64,000 nt of DNA. It comes from a virus. Below are positions 43,521-52,830 of the stretch, piece by piece. Location: positions 1-64,000 of IMG/VR virus record IMGVR_UViG_3300044713_000194. One strand, given 5' to 3'. The position numbers and the translations under genes were made by a program. The notes under the pieces are model-generated. The model was given only the letters and a program-made list of their open reading frames with translations, was not told the origin of the DNA and did not search any database. Numbering within the stretch: position 1 is the stretch's first letter; the number at the start of each line of letters is the position of its first letter.

Positions 43521-46500
43521 TTAGTTGTTCATGCTGATGTTGACCGAGAAAGTCACGTTGATCCACAGAACGGACCACATCGGCGCGTAACTTACGGTCA
43601 CGTCGAAGGTGGTTGGATCGGAAGAATCCTGTACCACGCTCACCGGTCCGGCAGCGCTGATCAGATTGTTGACCCAGCCGTTCATCAAGGAATTGCCCAC
43701 CGCTTCCATCGAGGACGGCAGCGTGCTCAGTTCCTTGCGGCCCACGAACTGCTTGAAGTTCTTCCGGAACGCCTTCGCCACAAAGTCGTTGATAGTGGTG
43801 ACATACGGTTCGGAAGTCAATGGGTTGGCCGGGTTGGTGGTCTTGTAGTGACGGCACTCCAGAGCCCCCGGTACGCTGTCAAACACCGTGATACCAGCCT
43901 GCGCCAACTGGTCCTTCGTCGGCGAATTGTATTCCTGAAGTGCACGGCTGAAGCCGATCACCTTCTGGCCGGTAAGGGTGGTGGCCACGTCGTTCGACGG
44001 GTTCAGGTTCAAACCCGCAGTCGCTGCCGCCAGGAATTCACCGGAGACCAGGTTCTCAACCGCTGGCTGTGAAACCGAAGGTTGGAGCATGATTCCCAGG
44101 GCGGGCGGCCAGACCGCGATCACGCGCTGGTTGGCGATCGCCTGAGCCGTCGCGGAAGCAGCCGTTGGCGTCGAATACTGGTTGAAGCCAACGAAAGCAA
44201 TGGCCTCTCCCTTCTGACGCGGAGTCGCCTGCTTGGTCAGGAACTGGCTAAGCGCCTGCTGCACATTGACCGAGGTGGACAACGGTACGATCACACCCGC
44301 CTTGCCGCCGCCAGGAATCGGCGTGGTGAGCGAATTGATCGCGTCGATGAAGCTCTGATCCGACGCAAAGGCCGTGCCCGCTACAACCGGCACCTGGATG
44401 ACCCCGAACTGGCCCGCACCGTTAGCGGTCAGCAACTGAATCGCAATCGAGAGGCGGTTGTTGACACTGTTCGGCTGGCCATACTCCGCATACGCATCGT
44501 CAGGGCTGGCGAAAGTCTGAAGAGCGAAGTCGGAGGCCTGCTTGTTGACCGTGAACGTCACGTAGTAGTACTCGCCGACAGCCGGGGAGTTACCCGAACG
44601 GCTGAAGGTTGAAATCAATGCCGTGTCGCCCACCTTATTGCCCAGCGTGCTGACCACGTCGGTCTTGAGGCCGGGGACGGCAACGATAGTCTCTCCGGTC
44701 ACAAAGCCCGCCGTGCGGCTGATGACGAAGCTCAGTGTGTCACCTGGAGTGAATTTGTAGCTCGGGCTCGGCAACTGAGTGTAACCGTAGCTGAGCGCGC
44801 TCGCCGGATCGACGATCGTGAACTGCACACCCGTGGTCTGGTCGATGTAGGTCTGGCCGAGATAGCCGGACGCGCCAACCGCACCCGAGCCGGAGTCTGC
44901 ATTGCCACCTTCGGGCGTGGTTGCGCCGCCCGTCAGACCGAGGCCGTCGGCCTGTGCCTGCTGCGCCGTGCGGCTGGTGGTGACAAGAAAGCGGTTGGCA
45001 AACGGAGTCGAAACAGCCGCCGCGCCGCCTGCCAGGTTGGTGGCCGCCTGTGCGGTCGCCTGGCCGGAAGTCGATGCACCCTCCGCCGCCGAGCAAAGAA
45101 TCACGCCAGCACCGGATACGGTTGGCGGGAAGCTGGAGAACAGGGCGATGACCTCCGCCCAGGTGCGCACCGTCTCCTGATCGGCCATCAACAGTTCGAC
45201 GGTGACGGCGGTCCCACTGACGCTGATCGCCGTGGCATCCGCCTGACCGGTGCCGCCACTGAGGAGAGCAATGGTGACCGAGTTGCCAGCGGTGCCCGGG
45301 GTGGTTGCCGTGAACACCAGGGTTGAGGCAATCTCGATTGATGCCTGCACTGCTGGGGTGGTAATGGTCGAGAGACCGTCGTCCTGGAATGTCAGGGTGA
45401 CCGTTTCCGCCGCGCCGCCGATGGCCGCCTGAAGATCCGAGAAGTTGCTCGGCCAGACGATCCCGGTGTCGGCAAAGTTCGCGTTGGCTACGGTGTCGGT
45501 GCCGTTTGACGCAACTGGAACGATCTGGTTGTTCTCGTCCGTCACGGTGTAGGTGCCCTGACCCGAGGTGCCTGCGGTCTTGACTGCCACGGTGAACGCG
45601 TGGTCGTTCAGTACGCTGCGGTAGTAGGTGGCATAGACGTTCTGCCCTTGTGCCGCCGGGTTGTAAAGGGTGACCTTAGCGCTGGCACCGGAAAGCTGAG
45701 CCACGGTGACTGCACCGCTGCTCGCGGCCTCGATTGGGTTGGGGCCGACATAAACCTTGACCAAAGATGGGTCATCGGTTGGGACGCCAAGGCCCGAGCC
45801 GTCTACCGGCACATCGGGGAGAGTGAAAACGGAGTTGACCCCGCTCGTCGCGCCGGAGAGGAGCCGCAGGTAGACCTTCTGATCAACCAGGGTTGTATTG
45901 ATGTCAGTCGCGTTGAAAGCCGGAAACCCAGCCGTGTTCTGACCGGCGGCGGTCGAAACCGCAGCGCCCCAAGCAATCGAGTTGCCGTTCAGGGTGTAGT
46001 CAACGCCCTCGACGAAATTGGAGGTGTTTGGACCGAAGCCGATTTCGACGATCGAAGCAACATTCGAAGACGGAAGCTGGTCGGAGGTGTTCTGCCAAGT
46101 GTTGGTGAAATAGGTGGCCAGAAGGGTTGCACCCGCAGGTACGGCGTTCGCTAGGGTGACAAGGCCGGTCGAGCCGTCCACGGCGGTAACCGTGGCTGGC
46201 TGTCCATTTACTGTGACGGAAACCTTGGTCGGATCGGTCGTTACGACACCACCGTTTGTGCCATCGACAATCGGAGTCTGCTGCACCTTGAAGATGGTGT
46301 TGGTGTTCGGACCCGCGCCGCCTGTGAAAGCGGTGGCCGTGAGGGCTGCCCCAGCCGTCGAGGAGGAGCCCCCGGAAACGACGGTAATGTAACCGGCGGT
46401 GGTCTCGATGCCCGCGTTGATCAGTGCCGCGACTTCGGCCAGCGTGCGGACCGTGTTGTCGGTGTTGCGAAGCTCGATTGAGATCGCGTTGGTGCCCGCA

Positions 46501-47126
46501 CCGGACACAGCCTGAAGATCGGAAACGCCCGAGCCGGTCGTGGCCAAAGTCAGCGCGAGCGTGACGTCGTTGCCGAGCGCGCCGGGGATGGTGAGCGACA
46601 AGTGCAGTGTCGCCTGGATCGCGAGGGTAGCGAAAGTCGGAACCTGGAACGAATCGTTTTCGTTAAGGACCTGGGTGTCGGTGCGCTTGAAGTAGTAGTT
46701 GACGTAGAGACTGCTGCCTTCGGGAACAATCGTCTGGGTGCTGAACTGGCCGGTCGCTCCGTTTAAGGAGAGGACCGTCACCGGCAACGCCGCAGTCTGT
46801 CCCGGCGCTACCACAGTGACCGAAAGATAGGAGGGATTGTTGGTTACGGTGCCGGTTCCATTGCCGGTAACAACGGGGAAGTGCGACAATTGAAAAGGAC
46901 CTGTGGTGCCGTTGACCTGCGCGGTGAGGTTCTCAGCCACGACCTGGTCATCGGAGGTTGCACTCGAACCACGATGCATTTCAACGTTGGATTCGGTGAA
47001 AACCTGCTGGCCTTCTCCGATCAACACCGGAATCCGCGCGCTCGGCGGCAGGGATGCAACGGTGTCGTTCAGGATCGTCTCGGTGTAGACACCGGGCGGC
47101 GTGTAAGACGTGGAGAAAAGTGCCAT
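43521..47126 (-). CDS. Tail sheath protein, unusually long
   Basis: 1201 residues; typical sheaths are about 400-700. The N-terminus MALFSTSYTPPGVYTETI and the C-terminal domain (ALQEYNSPTKDQLAQAGITV...ECRHYKTTNP, then YVTTINDFVAKAFRKNFKQF) are characteristic of contractile tail sheaths. The extra length lies between them: two copies of an Ig-like module (about 171-275 and 593-704, with TxPGxxGNxVT and VRTxAEV signatures) and three copies of another beta module (about 88-146, 290-343, 442-503) with DPxxVxVxV. These would project outward from the sheath. GAGGAGCCGACAA precedes ATG. The strong terminator downstream fits high expression. Confidence 0.92.
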   Translation of the reverse strand: MALFSTSYTPPGVYTETILNDTVASLPPSARIPVLIGEGQQVFTESNVEMHRGSSATSDDQVVAENLTAQVNGTTGPFQLSHFPVVTGNGTGTVTNNPSYLSVTVVAPGQTAALPVTVLSLNGATGQFSTQTIVPEGSSLYVNYYFKRTDTQVLNENDSFQVPTFATLAIQATLHLSLTIPGALGNDVTLALTLATTGSGVSDLQAVSGAGTNAISIELRNTDNTVRTLAEVAALINAGIETTAGYITVVSGGSSSTAGAALTATAFTGGAGPNTNTIFKVQQTPIVDGTNGGVVTTDPTKVSVTVNGQPATVTAVDGSTGLVTLANAVPAGATLLATYFTNTWQNTSDQLPSSNVASIVEIGFGPNTSNFVEGVDYTLNGNSIAWGAAVSTAAGQNTAGFPAFNATDINTTLVDQKVYLRLLSGATSGVNSVFTLPDVPVDGSGLGVPTDDPSLVKVYVGPNPIEAASSGAVTVAQLSGASAKVTLYNPAAQGQNVYATYYRSVLNDHAFTVAVKTAGTSGQGTYTVTDENNQIVPVASNGTDTVANANFADTGIVWPSNFSDLQAAIGGAAETVTLTFQDDGLSTITTPAVQASIEIASTLVFTATTPGTAGNSVTIALLSGGTGQADATAISVSGTAVTVELLMADQETVRTWAEVIALFSSFPPTVSGAGVILCSAAEGASTSGQATAQAATNLAGGAAAVSTPFANRFLVTTSRTAQQAQADGLGLTGGATTPEGGNADSGSGAVGASGYLGQTYIDQTTGVQFTIVDPASALSYGYTQLPSPSYKFTPGDTLSFVISRTAGFVTGETIVAVPGLKTDVVSTLGNKVGDTALISTFSRSGNSPAVGEYYYVTFTVNKQASDFALQTFASPDDAYAEYGQPNSVNNRLSIAIQLLTANGAGQFGVIQVPVVAGTAFASDQSFIDAINSLTTPIPGGGKAGVIVPLSTSVNVQQALSQFLTKQATPRQKGEAIAFVGFNQYSTPTAASATAQAIANQRVIAVWPPALGIMLQPSVSQPAVENLVSGEFLAAATAGLNLNPSNDVATTLTGQKVIGFSRALQEYNSPTKDQLAQAGITVFDSVPGALECRHYKTTNPANPLTSEPYVTTINDFVAKAFRKNFKQFVGRKELSTLPSSMEAVGNSLMNGWVNNLISAAGPVSVVQDSSDPTTFDVTVSYAPMWSVLWINVTFSVNISMNN

Positions 47127-47234
47127 TTGTCGGCTCCTCGCCCAATTACTTAGCGATTGGGTGCGCTGGGAGTGAAATCCATCTCTATGAAGAGATTGGA
47201 AGTCCGTTTATTTCTACGCTTCGATTTTGGAGCC

Positions 47235-47657
47235 TTAGCGGGGCTGCTCGACGAGTTTGGTCTGGGCGTCGGCATCCGGCTTGTGACCGTCCCGCTCGAC
47301 ATACCCTAAGGCGCGGGTACGGGCCAGGCGCTGCTCAGCCGAGATGGGGGTGAACTCGTTGTAACCGGTGGCGACCAGGCCCTGCTTACCGGCCTCGCGG
47401 CGGACCTTGTTGCGCTTGTTCTGGCGCTCGTTAATGCTGGACCAGCGCGCTTCGGACTCGCGGCCTACAACCGCGTCGATCGGAGCGTTGGACAGGCCGT
47501 TGGTTCCGATTCCGGGAACAGAAAGTTTGGGCCACGCGGGGGTATGACAGAACTTGCAGGGTATGGTGGACGGCTTGGAGGCCGACATGGGCTGTACAAG
47601 CTCCGTCACCGCCCCGCAGCCGCCTTCGCCTTCACACTTGTATTCGTAGATTGCCAT
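47235..47657 (-). CDS. FmdB-type zinc ribbon protein
   Basis: 140 residues. MAIYEYKCEGEGGCGAVTEL followed by IPCKFCH (about 33-39) matches the FmdB/putative regulatory zinc ribbon start, with CxxC-type knuckles. The rest is basic and helical. In phages such genes often sit near structural genes; function unknown. AAGGAG lies 5 bases before ATG. Confidence 0.75.
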   Translation of the reverse strand: MAIYEYKCEGEGGCGAVTELVQPMSASKPSTIPCKFCHTPAWPKLSVPGIGTNGLSNAPIDAVVGRESEARWSSINERQNKRNKVRREAGKQGLVATGYNEFTPISAEQRLARTRALGYVERDGHKPDADAQTKLVEQPR

Positions 47658-47724
47658 GAAACTCCTTCGAGATAACGCCTATCAAGGGGTAATACCGCTT
47701 GGAGGGGGGTGGTTCCTTTATTTG

Positions 47725-49281
47725 TCAGCGATAATCCGGAAGAAATCCGATGGCTCCCACGGAGAAAAGACGAGGACCTACCTTCAGCTTGCCCGGGTAG
47801 TCGGTAGTAAAGAGAATTGAATCGATGTTGAAATTGGTGACGCGGGTGACGAGCGGCTTATAGACGCGCCAGTCAGCGAGCGCCGTGAACTGTAATGAGG
47901 CGACCCAGCCGGGTGCGGTTGCGCTTCGGTCACGTTGGTTTACAAGTGCGGAGCGCGAGCCCTCAAGAATGGTCAGCCCATCGGCTTCGATCCTGGCTCG
48001 GCGGTTGATAAGAAGCTCTTGCTTTAGAAGCTCGACAATATCGGAGGCCGTGGCGGGATCGTTTGCCTTCACATCGACTGTAAAGCCAATGTTGTCTTTC
48101 GATCCGTATACATGGTAAGTTTCGCTAACATTTGGAGATACAAGGAGAGCGCACTGGTCTCCCTCGGTCACCTTGTCGCCGATTGCAATACGCATCCCAA
48201 GCACTAAGTTGATGTTCGAGGACATCTTCTTACCCACAACGGTGCTCTGGCCGATCAGGGTGCGCACATCATACCGACACCAGCCTCCGGGGGCAAGTGG
48301 CGTGTTCAGGGTTACCGTTCCGGTCTCCAGGTTTACCGTGACCGGTACGTTGGCGGCGGCGTTCGTCTCCACCCACACCTGATCCTCAACCAATGTCTCG
48401 CCCGAAGCGAGCGTGAAACTCAGCGTGTTCTCCGAATTCATGCAGTTGCCGGGAACAGAGGGATCAACCCGTACGACGCCCGTCGCCGTAATAGTGTTCC
48501 CCGCCGGAGTCCATCCGCTAAGTTGGACGGTAGTCGCGGAAGTGAAAATGTAGTCGATTCCATTGCGTAGAGTGAAACCGTCCTGATCCAGGAGCGCGAC
48601 TGAAGAATAATCGGAAGGAACGGTGGCCGTCTGGGTCCCAAATACGGTGGCCGGAATAATGACCGTGCTCTGAGTCTGCTCAACCCAAAAGTCCGTCAGC
48701 GGTGTAAGCGGATTGCCGCCGGAATCCTTTACTCCAAGAGCGACTACCGAACTCAGAAGGTAAATGAAATTTGAACCGCCTTGGAAGGCAATCGCGTTAC
48801 TGGGGTTCTCAATGTCGTAAGGCTGAACCGTTAAGGCGTCAATGCCTCGGGCGAAGTTGACCTTGGAGCCTCGGGCATTCTTGACCAACCCTTCGTACCA
48901 GTGGTAGGTCTGGACGGTAAACTTTACGTCGCGGGTCTTCTCATCCACAGCATCCACGTTGAACATGTAGATCCCGGCGACCGGCGTCTGAAGGGTGGGG
49001 TCGATCTCATCGGCCCATTCAAAAAAGTCCCCGTCCTTGTCCTCGATTTTGGCGACCAAGGAGCGACCCATCTGGGTGTACATGAAGTAGTCGGGGGAGA
49101 GGCGGGCACCGGAGCCGGTGATGTCCTTAATGATGCATTGCACGTCGCCGAAGGAGATCATGTTGTTCGAGGTGAGGGACACCTCGCCCAGACTGGCGCG
49201 AAACCGGGGATTCCGCGTCACGATGTCTCGGATGACGCGGAGCATATACCCGGCCAAATGATTTCCGGTTAAATCGAACAC
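47725..49281 (-). CDS. Virion structural protein, unknown position in the tail
   Basis: 518 residues. Start is GTG at 49281 with GAGGGG 8 bases upstream; the last 13 bases of the homing endonuclease gene overlap it. The protein is mixed alpha/beta N-terminally, with a central set of beta modules (about 190-330) in which DYSSVALLDQDGFTLRNGIDYIF and NTITATGVVRV resemble repeats in the sheath. The C-terminus (LLINRRARIEADGLTILEGSRSALVNQRDRSATAPG) is probably conserved in related phages. It precedes the sheath genes and is likely a neck, baseplate or tail-completion protein. Confidence 0.6.
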   Translation of the reverse strand: MFDLTGNHLAGYMLRVIRDIVTRNPRFRASLGEVSLTSNNMISFGDVQCIIKDITGSGARLSPDYFMYTQMGRSLVAKIEDKDGDFFEWADEIDPTLQTPVAGIYMFNVDAVDEKTRDVKFTVQTYHWYEGLVKNARGSKVNFARGIDALTVQPYDIENPSNAIAFQGGSNFIYLLSSVVALGVKDSGGNPLTPLTDFWVEQTQSTVIIPATVFGTQTATVPSDYSSVALLDQDGFTLRNGIDYIFTSATTVQLSGWTPAGNTITATGVVRVDPSVPGNCMNSENTLSFTLASGETLVEDQVWVETNAAANVPVTVNLETGTVTLNTPLAPGGWCRYDVRTLIGQSTVVGKKMSSNINLVLGMRIAIGDKVTEGDQCALLVSPNVSETYHVYGSKDNIGFTVDVKANDPATASDIVELLKQELLINRRARIEADGLTILEGSRSALVNQRDRSATAPGWVASLQFTALADWRVYKPLVTRVTNFNIDSILFTTDYPGKLKVGPRLFSVGAIGFLPDYR

Positions 49282-50108
49282 GTTGGAGTCCCCTCAATGG
49301 GAGAGCCCGTAATCCTCTTGGAGGATTTCGCAACTCTTCGGTGGTTCTCTTTCCAGCAAGTGCGATTGCAGAATTTACCGCCGCGACTGACTGAACGTTC
49401 AAAGACTGCTGAGCAGCCCGCGCATGTCACCGTGACTCGATTCCGTCGTAAGGCACTAGCGGCGCGAATCCGGGCTACGCTCTCCGGGGAACGCTTCTTA
49501 CCGCGTAAGGAAGCCGATCTCTTATCTCTTGTTTGTTGTGTTACGGGTCGTGCTCTCAAAGTCGCTGAGATTTTGGCACGGGATTCTTTCGTAAAACCGG
49601 CTAGACGCCGCGCCACCATCTCCGGTGTTTGGGACCTTCCTTTGAGGGCATCGCTACGTTTTCTCTTAGATGCGACGGTCTGCTTTATACCTACACGTGA
49701 CTCGACAAACTTTTGGCGAGTTTCGGGGCTGTGCTTCTTACCGAAGAATGGGTTACCACTACCCGTCATCTTTATTCGAAGCTCGGCCCTACGTTCTTCG
49801 GAGCACGGACGTGCGCCGCCATCGCCGCCATGGGCAATGTTATAACCCACGGTTACTTCTGTTGAACGGTACTTTGCTATGTATTCAATTTCTAAGGCGT
49901 TAAGGGTCTCTAGTGACTCAATACCGGAAACTAGAGTCGTTACCTCGAAGCAATCTTCCCCGTATTTACGAATGGCGGTTGATAGCCTTGCTCGTCCGTT
50001 ATTACGCGCGGTGTAGCAATGTTCCTTCCATCGTCTTTCGACCGTCTTAACGGTCTTACCGATGTAGATCTTTCCGTTGACCCGATTTCGAACCAAGTAG
50101 ATAAGCAT
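49269..50108 (-). CDS. GIY-YIG homing endonuclease, copy 2
   Basis: 279 residues. IYLVRNRVNGKIYIGKT holds the GIY (as LIY) and YIG elements, VERRWKEH the Arg, and ALEIEYIAKY the catalytic Glu. Three NUMOD3-like motifs follow (GNPFFGKKHSPETRQKF, GRSQTPEMVARRLAG, GKKRSPESVARIRAA), and a C-terminal zinc-finger-like CAGCSAVF...GKFCNRTC. Its end overlaps the start of the downstream structural gene by 13 bases, so the element inserted tightly against that gene. Confidence 0.92.
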   Translation of the reverse strand: MLIYLVRNRVNGKIYIGKTVKTVERRWKEHCYTARNNGRARLSTAIRKYGEDCFEVTTLVSGIESLETLNALEIEYIAKYRSTEVTVGYNIAHGGDGGARPCSEERRAELRIKMTGSGNPFFGKKHSPETRQKFVESRVGIKQTVASKRKRSDALKGRSQTPEMVARRLAGFTKESRAKISATLRARPVTQQTRDKRSASLRGKKRSPESVARIRAASALRRNRVTVTCAGCSAVFERSVSRGGKFCNRTCWKENHRRVAKSSKRITGSPIEGTPTCSI

Positions 50109-50151
50109 GCCTATCCTGCACTCTGGCTTCCGAGCACAAAATCGGCGAACA

Positions 50152-50628
50152 TCAATCCTGAACCCTCACGTCTAGGACACCGTAATCAACGCCCTTCGGT
50201 ATTGGGGGCACGGTTTGCTGGATAGGGTGCACCCACTGAGCGATTGAGCGCCTTACATCCTGTACGCTCACTACCCCACGCTGTCTTGGGTACCACACGT
50301 TCCGTATACCTACTGCGCCTTCGAAATCGTAGTCCTCAATTTCCCACCACGACCCGTCATGTGCGGCAAACCTTGATCCTGGAACCATATAGGTGAAAAA
50401 TAAGTCATCGCCTTGAAGCGGCGAAAGGGGATTGGCCAACAACTCATTTCCAATCTCGGGGCTCGTTTGACTGAAGATGCCCTTCTGCTCGCCGGAGTCC
50501 CCGACAATCGCCTGTAGCTTGATGTCCAGAACCGGCTGATCCGTGGGGGGCGTCATGGCGTTCGCCTGTTTGGGGGCGATACCGGCGAAGGCAATGAGGG
50601 AGGAAGCTAAAACGTTCGATTTAATCAT
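50152..50628 (-). CDS. Small exported protein of unknown function
   Basis: 158 residues with an N-terminal signal-peptide-like sequence MIKSNVLASSLIAFAGIAP then KQANA/MTPP. The mature part is acidic with aromatic residues (SRFAAHDGSWWEIEDYDFEGAVGIRNVW). The ribosome site GGAG is in a GCCTCC/GGAGCC dyad. It is the last minus gene before the plus-strand island, and is divergent from 50730. Confidence 0.55.
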   Translation of the reverse strand: MIKSNVLASSLIAFAGIAPKQANAMTPPTDQPVLDIKLQAIVGDSGEQKGIFSQTSPEIGNELLANPLSPLQGDDLFFTYMVPGSRFAAHDGSWWEIEDYDFEGAVGIRNVWYPRQRGVVSVQDVRRSIAQWVHPIQQTVPPIPKGVDYGVLDVRVQD

Positions 50629-50684
50629 GCTGGGCTCCGGAGGCGACTCTCTTTAATGGAATCCGGAAGTCAGAACACAGAAAG

Positions 50685-50714
50685 TTCGCCATTTTGAGCC
50701 GGACAAGGCAGAAT
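50685..50714 (+). promoter_or_regulatory. Early-promoter-like module, copy 1
   Basis: TTCGCC (50685-50690), 18-base spacer, CAGAAT (50709-50714). It lies 15 bases before the first gene of the plus-strand island. Five copies with identical 18-base spacing precede genes in this island. Confidence 0.7.
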
Positions 50715-50729
50715 GTATGAGAGGTGATT

Positions 50730-50948
50730 ATGGAGAACAGACGGGAGCTAGTACGCGCGGTACGCGAGTACGCACGAGCCCACTACGAAAAAAGCGGCTG
50801 GGATGTTGTCGTCGAGAGCTACGACGACGCCGACATCATCTCGGCCATGGGACCGGCTGAGACCCCGGAGCAGGCGATACGGGCGGTAGGTGAGGAAATC
50901 GGCATGCACGACAAATACCGGAGCGACATCGAGGCGACGGCCTTCTAA
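50730..50948 (+). CDS. Small acidic protein
   Basis: 72 residues from ATG at 50730 with GAGG close upstream. It reads as a compact helix/strand protein (AVREYARAHYEKSGWDVVVE, TPEQAIRAVGEEIGMHDKY). It is the first gene of the plus island, directly after promoter-like copy 1. Function unknown; small early phage proteins of this type often inhibit host processes. Confidence 0.75.
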   Translation: MENRRELVRAVREYARAHYEKSGWDVVVESYDDADIISAMGPAETPEQAIRAVGEEIGMHDKYRSDIEATAF

Positions 50949-50949
50949 A

Positions 50950-51249
50950 ATGTTGGACACCGAACAAATGACTAAAGTTTTTGGTATCCAGCTTCATCGC
51001 ATCAGCGGTGACCGTCTTTTGGCGTGCGAAGCCGTTTATTGCGAACGTGGTGGATTAGCGGTGGATACCGTGTTGCGTAGGGCAGCGATCTCCGGACGTG
51101 TCGAGATCGAAGGACCCTTGGAGCGCCACTTTGCGGACCTGCTCGATCTTCAGGGAGACATCGTCTGCTCGGTCGCCCTAGACGCCGGGTCTTACCGTGC
51201 AATCAAATATAGATGGGCACCAAGCAAGCTGATAGTTGAGCCGCAGTAG
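50950..51249 (+). CDS. Small protein of unknown function
   Basis: 99 residues from ATG at 50950, immediately after the previous stop (TAAAATG). The ribosome site is poor; ATG at 50968 is an alternative. The sequence (HRISGDRLLACEAVYCERGGL, RRAAISGRVEIEGPLERHFADL) looks coding, with no known motif. Confidence 0.65.
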   Translation: MLDTEQMTKVFGIQLHRISGDRLLACEAVYCERGGLAVDTVLRRAAISGRVEIEGPLERHFADLLDLQGDIVCSVALDAGSYRAIKYRWAPSKLIVEPQ

Positions 51250-51280
51250 GCCCGAGATCGCCGCAAGGGAGAACCCTAAG

Positions 51281-51310
51281 TTCGCCGATTTTGCTCGGCC
51301 CGGACAGAAT
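51281..51310 (+). promoter_or_regulatory. Early-promoter-like module, copy 2
   Basis: TTCGCC at 51281-51286, 18-base spacer, CAGAAT at 51305-51310; nearly the same as copy 1 over about 30 bases (AAGTTCGCC...ATTTTG). Confidence 0.7.
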
Positions 51311-51329
51311 GTACGTAGGAGAGTGAGCC

Positions 51330-51749
51330 ATGGTAAACGCACTTGATTACTTTAGTGAACAAGCCTACAACGAAGCTGTCGATGCCGAGCGCGAAGAGAC
51401 GATGGGTGACGGTTACCGCAACGAATCCCAGCGGTTGTTCGCTCACTCTAGCAACACGATTCCATACAGGGATGAGAGCGCCAAGATCGACGCGCTGGCC
51501 GCCGCTGGCAAGTTCGTGGTCTATCGCATCGTCGAGGTTTGCTGCCCGCATACCGACGCGTTGATTCGCGTCGAGGAGCGCATCTCTTCAATTCACGACA
51601 CCTATGTGGCGGCATCCGATGCCGCGCACGGACCCGATGGAGACTTTGACGATATGACCGGCATCCGGATGCCGCAGGCGGAAGTTACGCCGGAACCCCG
51701 GTCGGTCGTAGACGTGGCCGAAGGTGAAACCTGGGACATTCCCTTCTAA
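51330..51749 (+). CDS. Acidic protein of unknown function
   Basis: 139 residues. An acidic helical N-terminus, then a central domain (KFVVYRIVEVCCPHTDALIRVEE) and an acidic tail. AGGAGA lies 8 bases before ATG. It is the first gene after promoter-like copy 2. No family recognised. Confidence 0.7.
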   Translation: MVNALDYFSEQAYNEAVDAEREETMGDGYRNESQRLFAHSSNTIPYRDESAKIDALAAAGKFVVYRIVEVCCPHTDALIRVEERISSIHDTYVAASDAAHGPDGDFDDMTGIRMPQAEVTPEPRSVVDVAEGETWDIPF

Positions 51750-51757
51750 GGAGCAGT

Positions 51758-51979
51758 ATGGCAACAGCAGCCGCAGTGCCTGTGCCTGATTTCCTGGTGT
51801 TGGATCATGGATCAGTCGTGATCCTGATGTCAATGAACGACGATGCCCAGACTTGGTTCGACGAGCACGTCTCGTGCAAGTGCTGGCGGACATGGGGGCC
51901 GCGCGGCGTCGCCGTTGATCCACGCTACGTGGACGGTCTGGTCGAGGGTATGATCGAAGAAGGGTTTACGGTCCAGTAA
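51758..51979 (+). CDS. Small protein of unknown function
   Basis: 73 residues. FLVLDHGSVVILMSMNDDAQTW, SCKCW and GLVEGMIEEGFTV are consistent with a small alpha/beta fold that may be widespread in phages. AAGGAG lies 5 bases before ATG. Co-transcribed with 51330. Confidence 0.7.
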   Translation: MATAAAVPVPDFLVLDHGSVVILMSMNDDAQTWFDEHVSCKCWRTWGPRGVAVDPRYVDGLVEGMIEEGFTVQ

Positions 51980-51981
51980 CT

Positions 51982-52266
51982 ATGAAGACTTTCGAAACCG
52001 GCGAGACGAAGCGGGATCTCACCAGCACTGTGGCCGTAGTAGGACCCGCCGACAAATACACCACCGAGGAGCTAACCAAGATTGTCGCGTGCGCCGAGAA
52101 GCTAGACGCCCAGTACGATCGCCTCTTCCCTTTCCGGCGCGGCTGTAACATGACTGTCTTCGACAAAGACGCTCCCGACTGGTGGCTGCGTAAGCGGTTT
52201 AGCTGGTACATGGGACCGATGTATTCCGAGTCCCTGGATGAAGCGATTGCGTTTATGCTGCGCTAG
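51982..52266 (+). CDS. Small protein of unknown function
   Basis: 94 residues, starting two bases after the previous stop and lacking a clear ribosome site of its own, so probably translationally coupled. Contains helical TTEELTKIVACAEKLDAQYDR and aromatic PDWWLRKRFSWYMGPMY. No family recognised. Confidence 0.65.
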   Translation: MKTFETGETKRDLTSTVAVVGPADKYTTEELTKIVACAEKLDAQYDRLFPFRRGCNMTVFDKDAPDWWLRKRFSWYMGPMYSESLDEAIAFMLR

Positions 52267-52318
52267 TCTAAAGATGGACCCAAATCCCATTTTCAGCAAT
52301 CATAAGTAAAGGACCCAG

Positions 52319-52828
52319 ATGCGTTCGAAACTTCTCAATCCGCCCGACGCCGCCCGGCCCATGCTGGATCACTTTGCCGCACTCAACCGGCGCACCCAGG
52401 CTGCCCGTAAGGAGGCTGCCGAGCCCGAGGTGGGCATCTTCTTTGTTTACAATGGTCGCGTCCTTGTAGACGGAACCCCTGTGAGCCAGGCGGAGTCCTA
52501 CGGCAACTTCAAAGGCCACAATGTCGGCCACGACCGGTATTGGGACAATCTCAAGAAGGTTGATCTTGTTCCTCGTGATGTCGAATACGACGAGGTCCCA
52601 AGAGGGCGTGTCGGATACGACACTAAGGAGCGAAAGTTTTTCATTTTTGCCGACCCTTGCATCTTGAAAGATCAGCGGGCCATTGACCAGGTGGAGCGTC
52701 TTCTACATCTCCCCTCGGTCAACATGGCACCTCCAAAGCGGGATTCCCACTATAGGTGTCCCGGATGTATGAAGACGCAAAAATCGACGAAGCGGCTTCA
52801 ACAGGAAGAGGAAGATTGGGATTTCTGA
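52319..52828 (+). CDS. Protein with C-terminal cysteine pair
   Basis: 169 residues. A central beta domain (EVGIFFVYNGRVLVDGTPVS, YDTKERKFFIFADPCI) and CPGC near the C-terminus (about 148-151), then a basic/acidic tail. AAAGGA lies 6 bases before ATG. A similar N-terminal pattern is seen in small phage proteins of unknown function. Confidence 0.7.
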   Translation: MRSKLLNPPDAARPMLDHFAALNRRTQAARKEAAEPEVGIFFVYNGRVLVDGTPVSQAESYGNFKGHNVGHDRYWDNLKKVDLVPRDVEYDEVPRGRVGYDTKERKFFIFADPCILKDQRAIDQVERLLHLPSVNMAPPKRDSHYRCPGCMKTQKSTKRLQQEEEDWDF

Positions 52829-52830
52829 TT

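Noticed and set aside
52267-52318. Possible sixth copy of the early-promoter-like module
   Set aside because: Only ACCCAA-N18-CATAAG could be aligned, too far from the other five copies.
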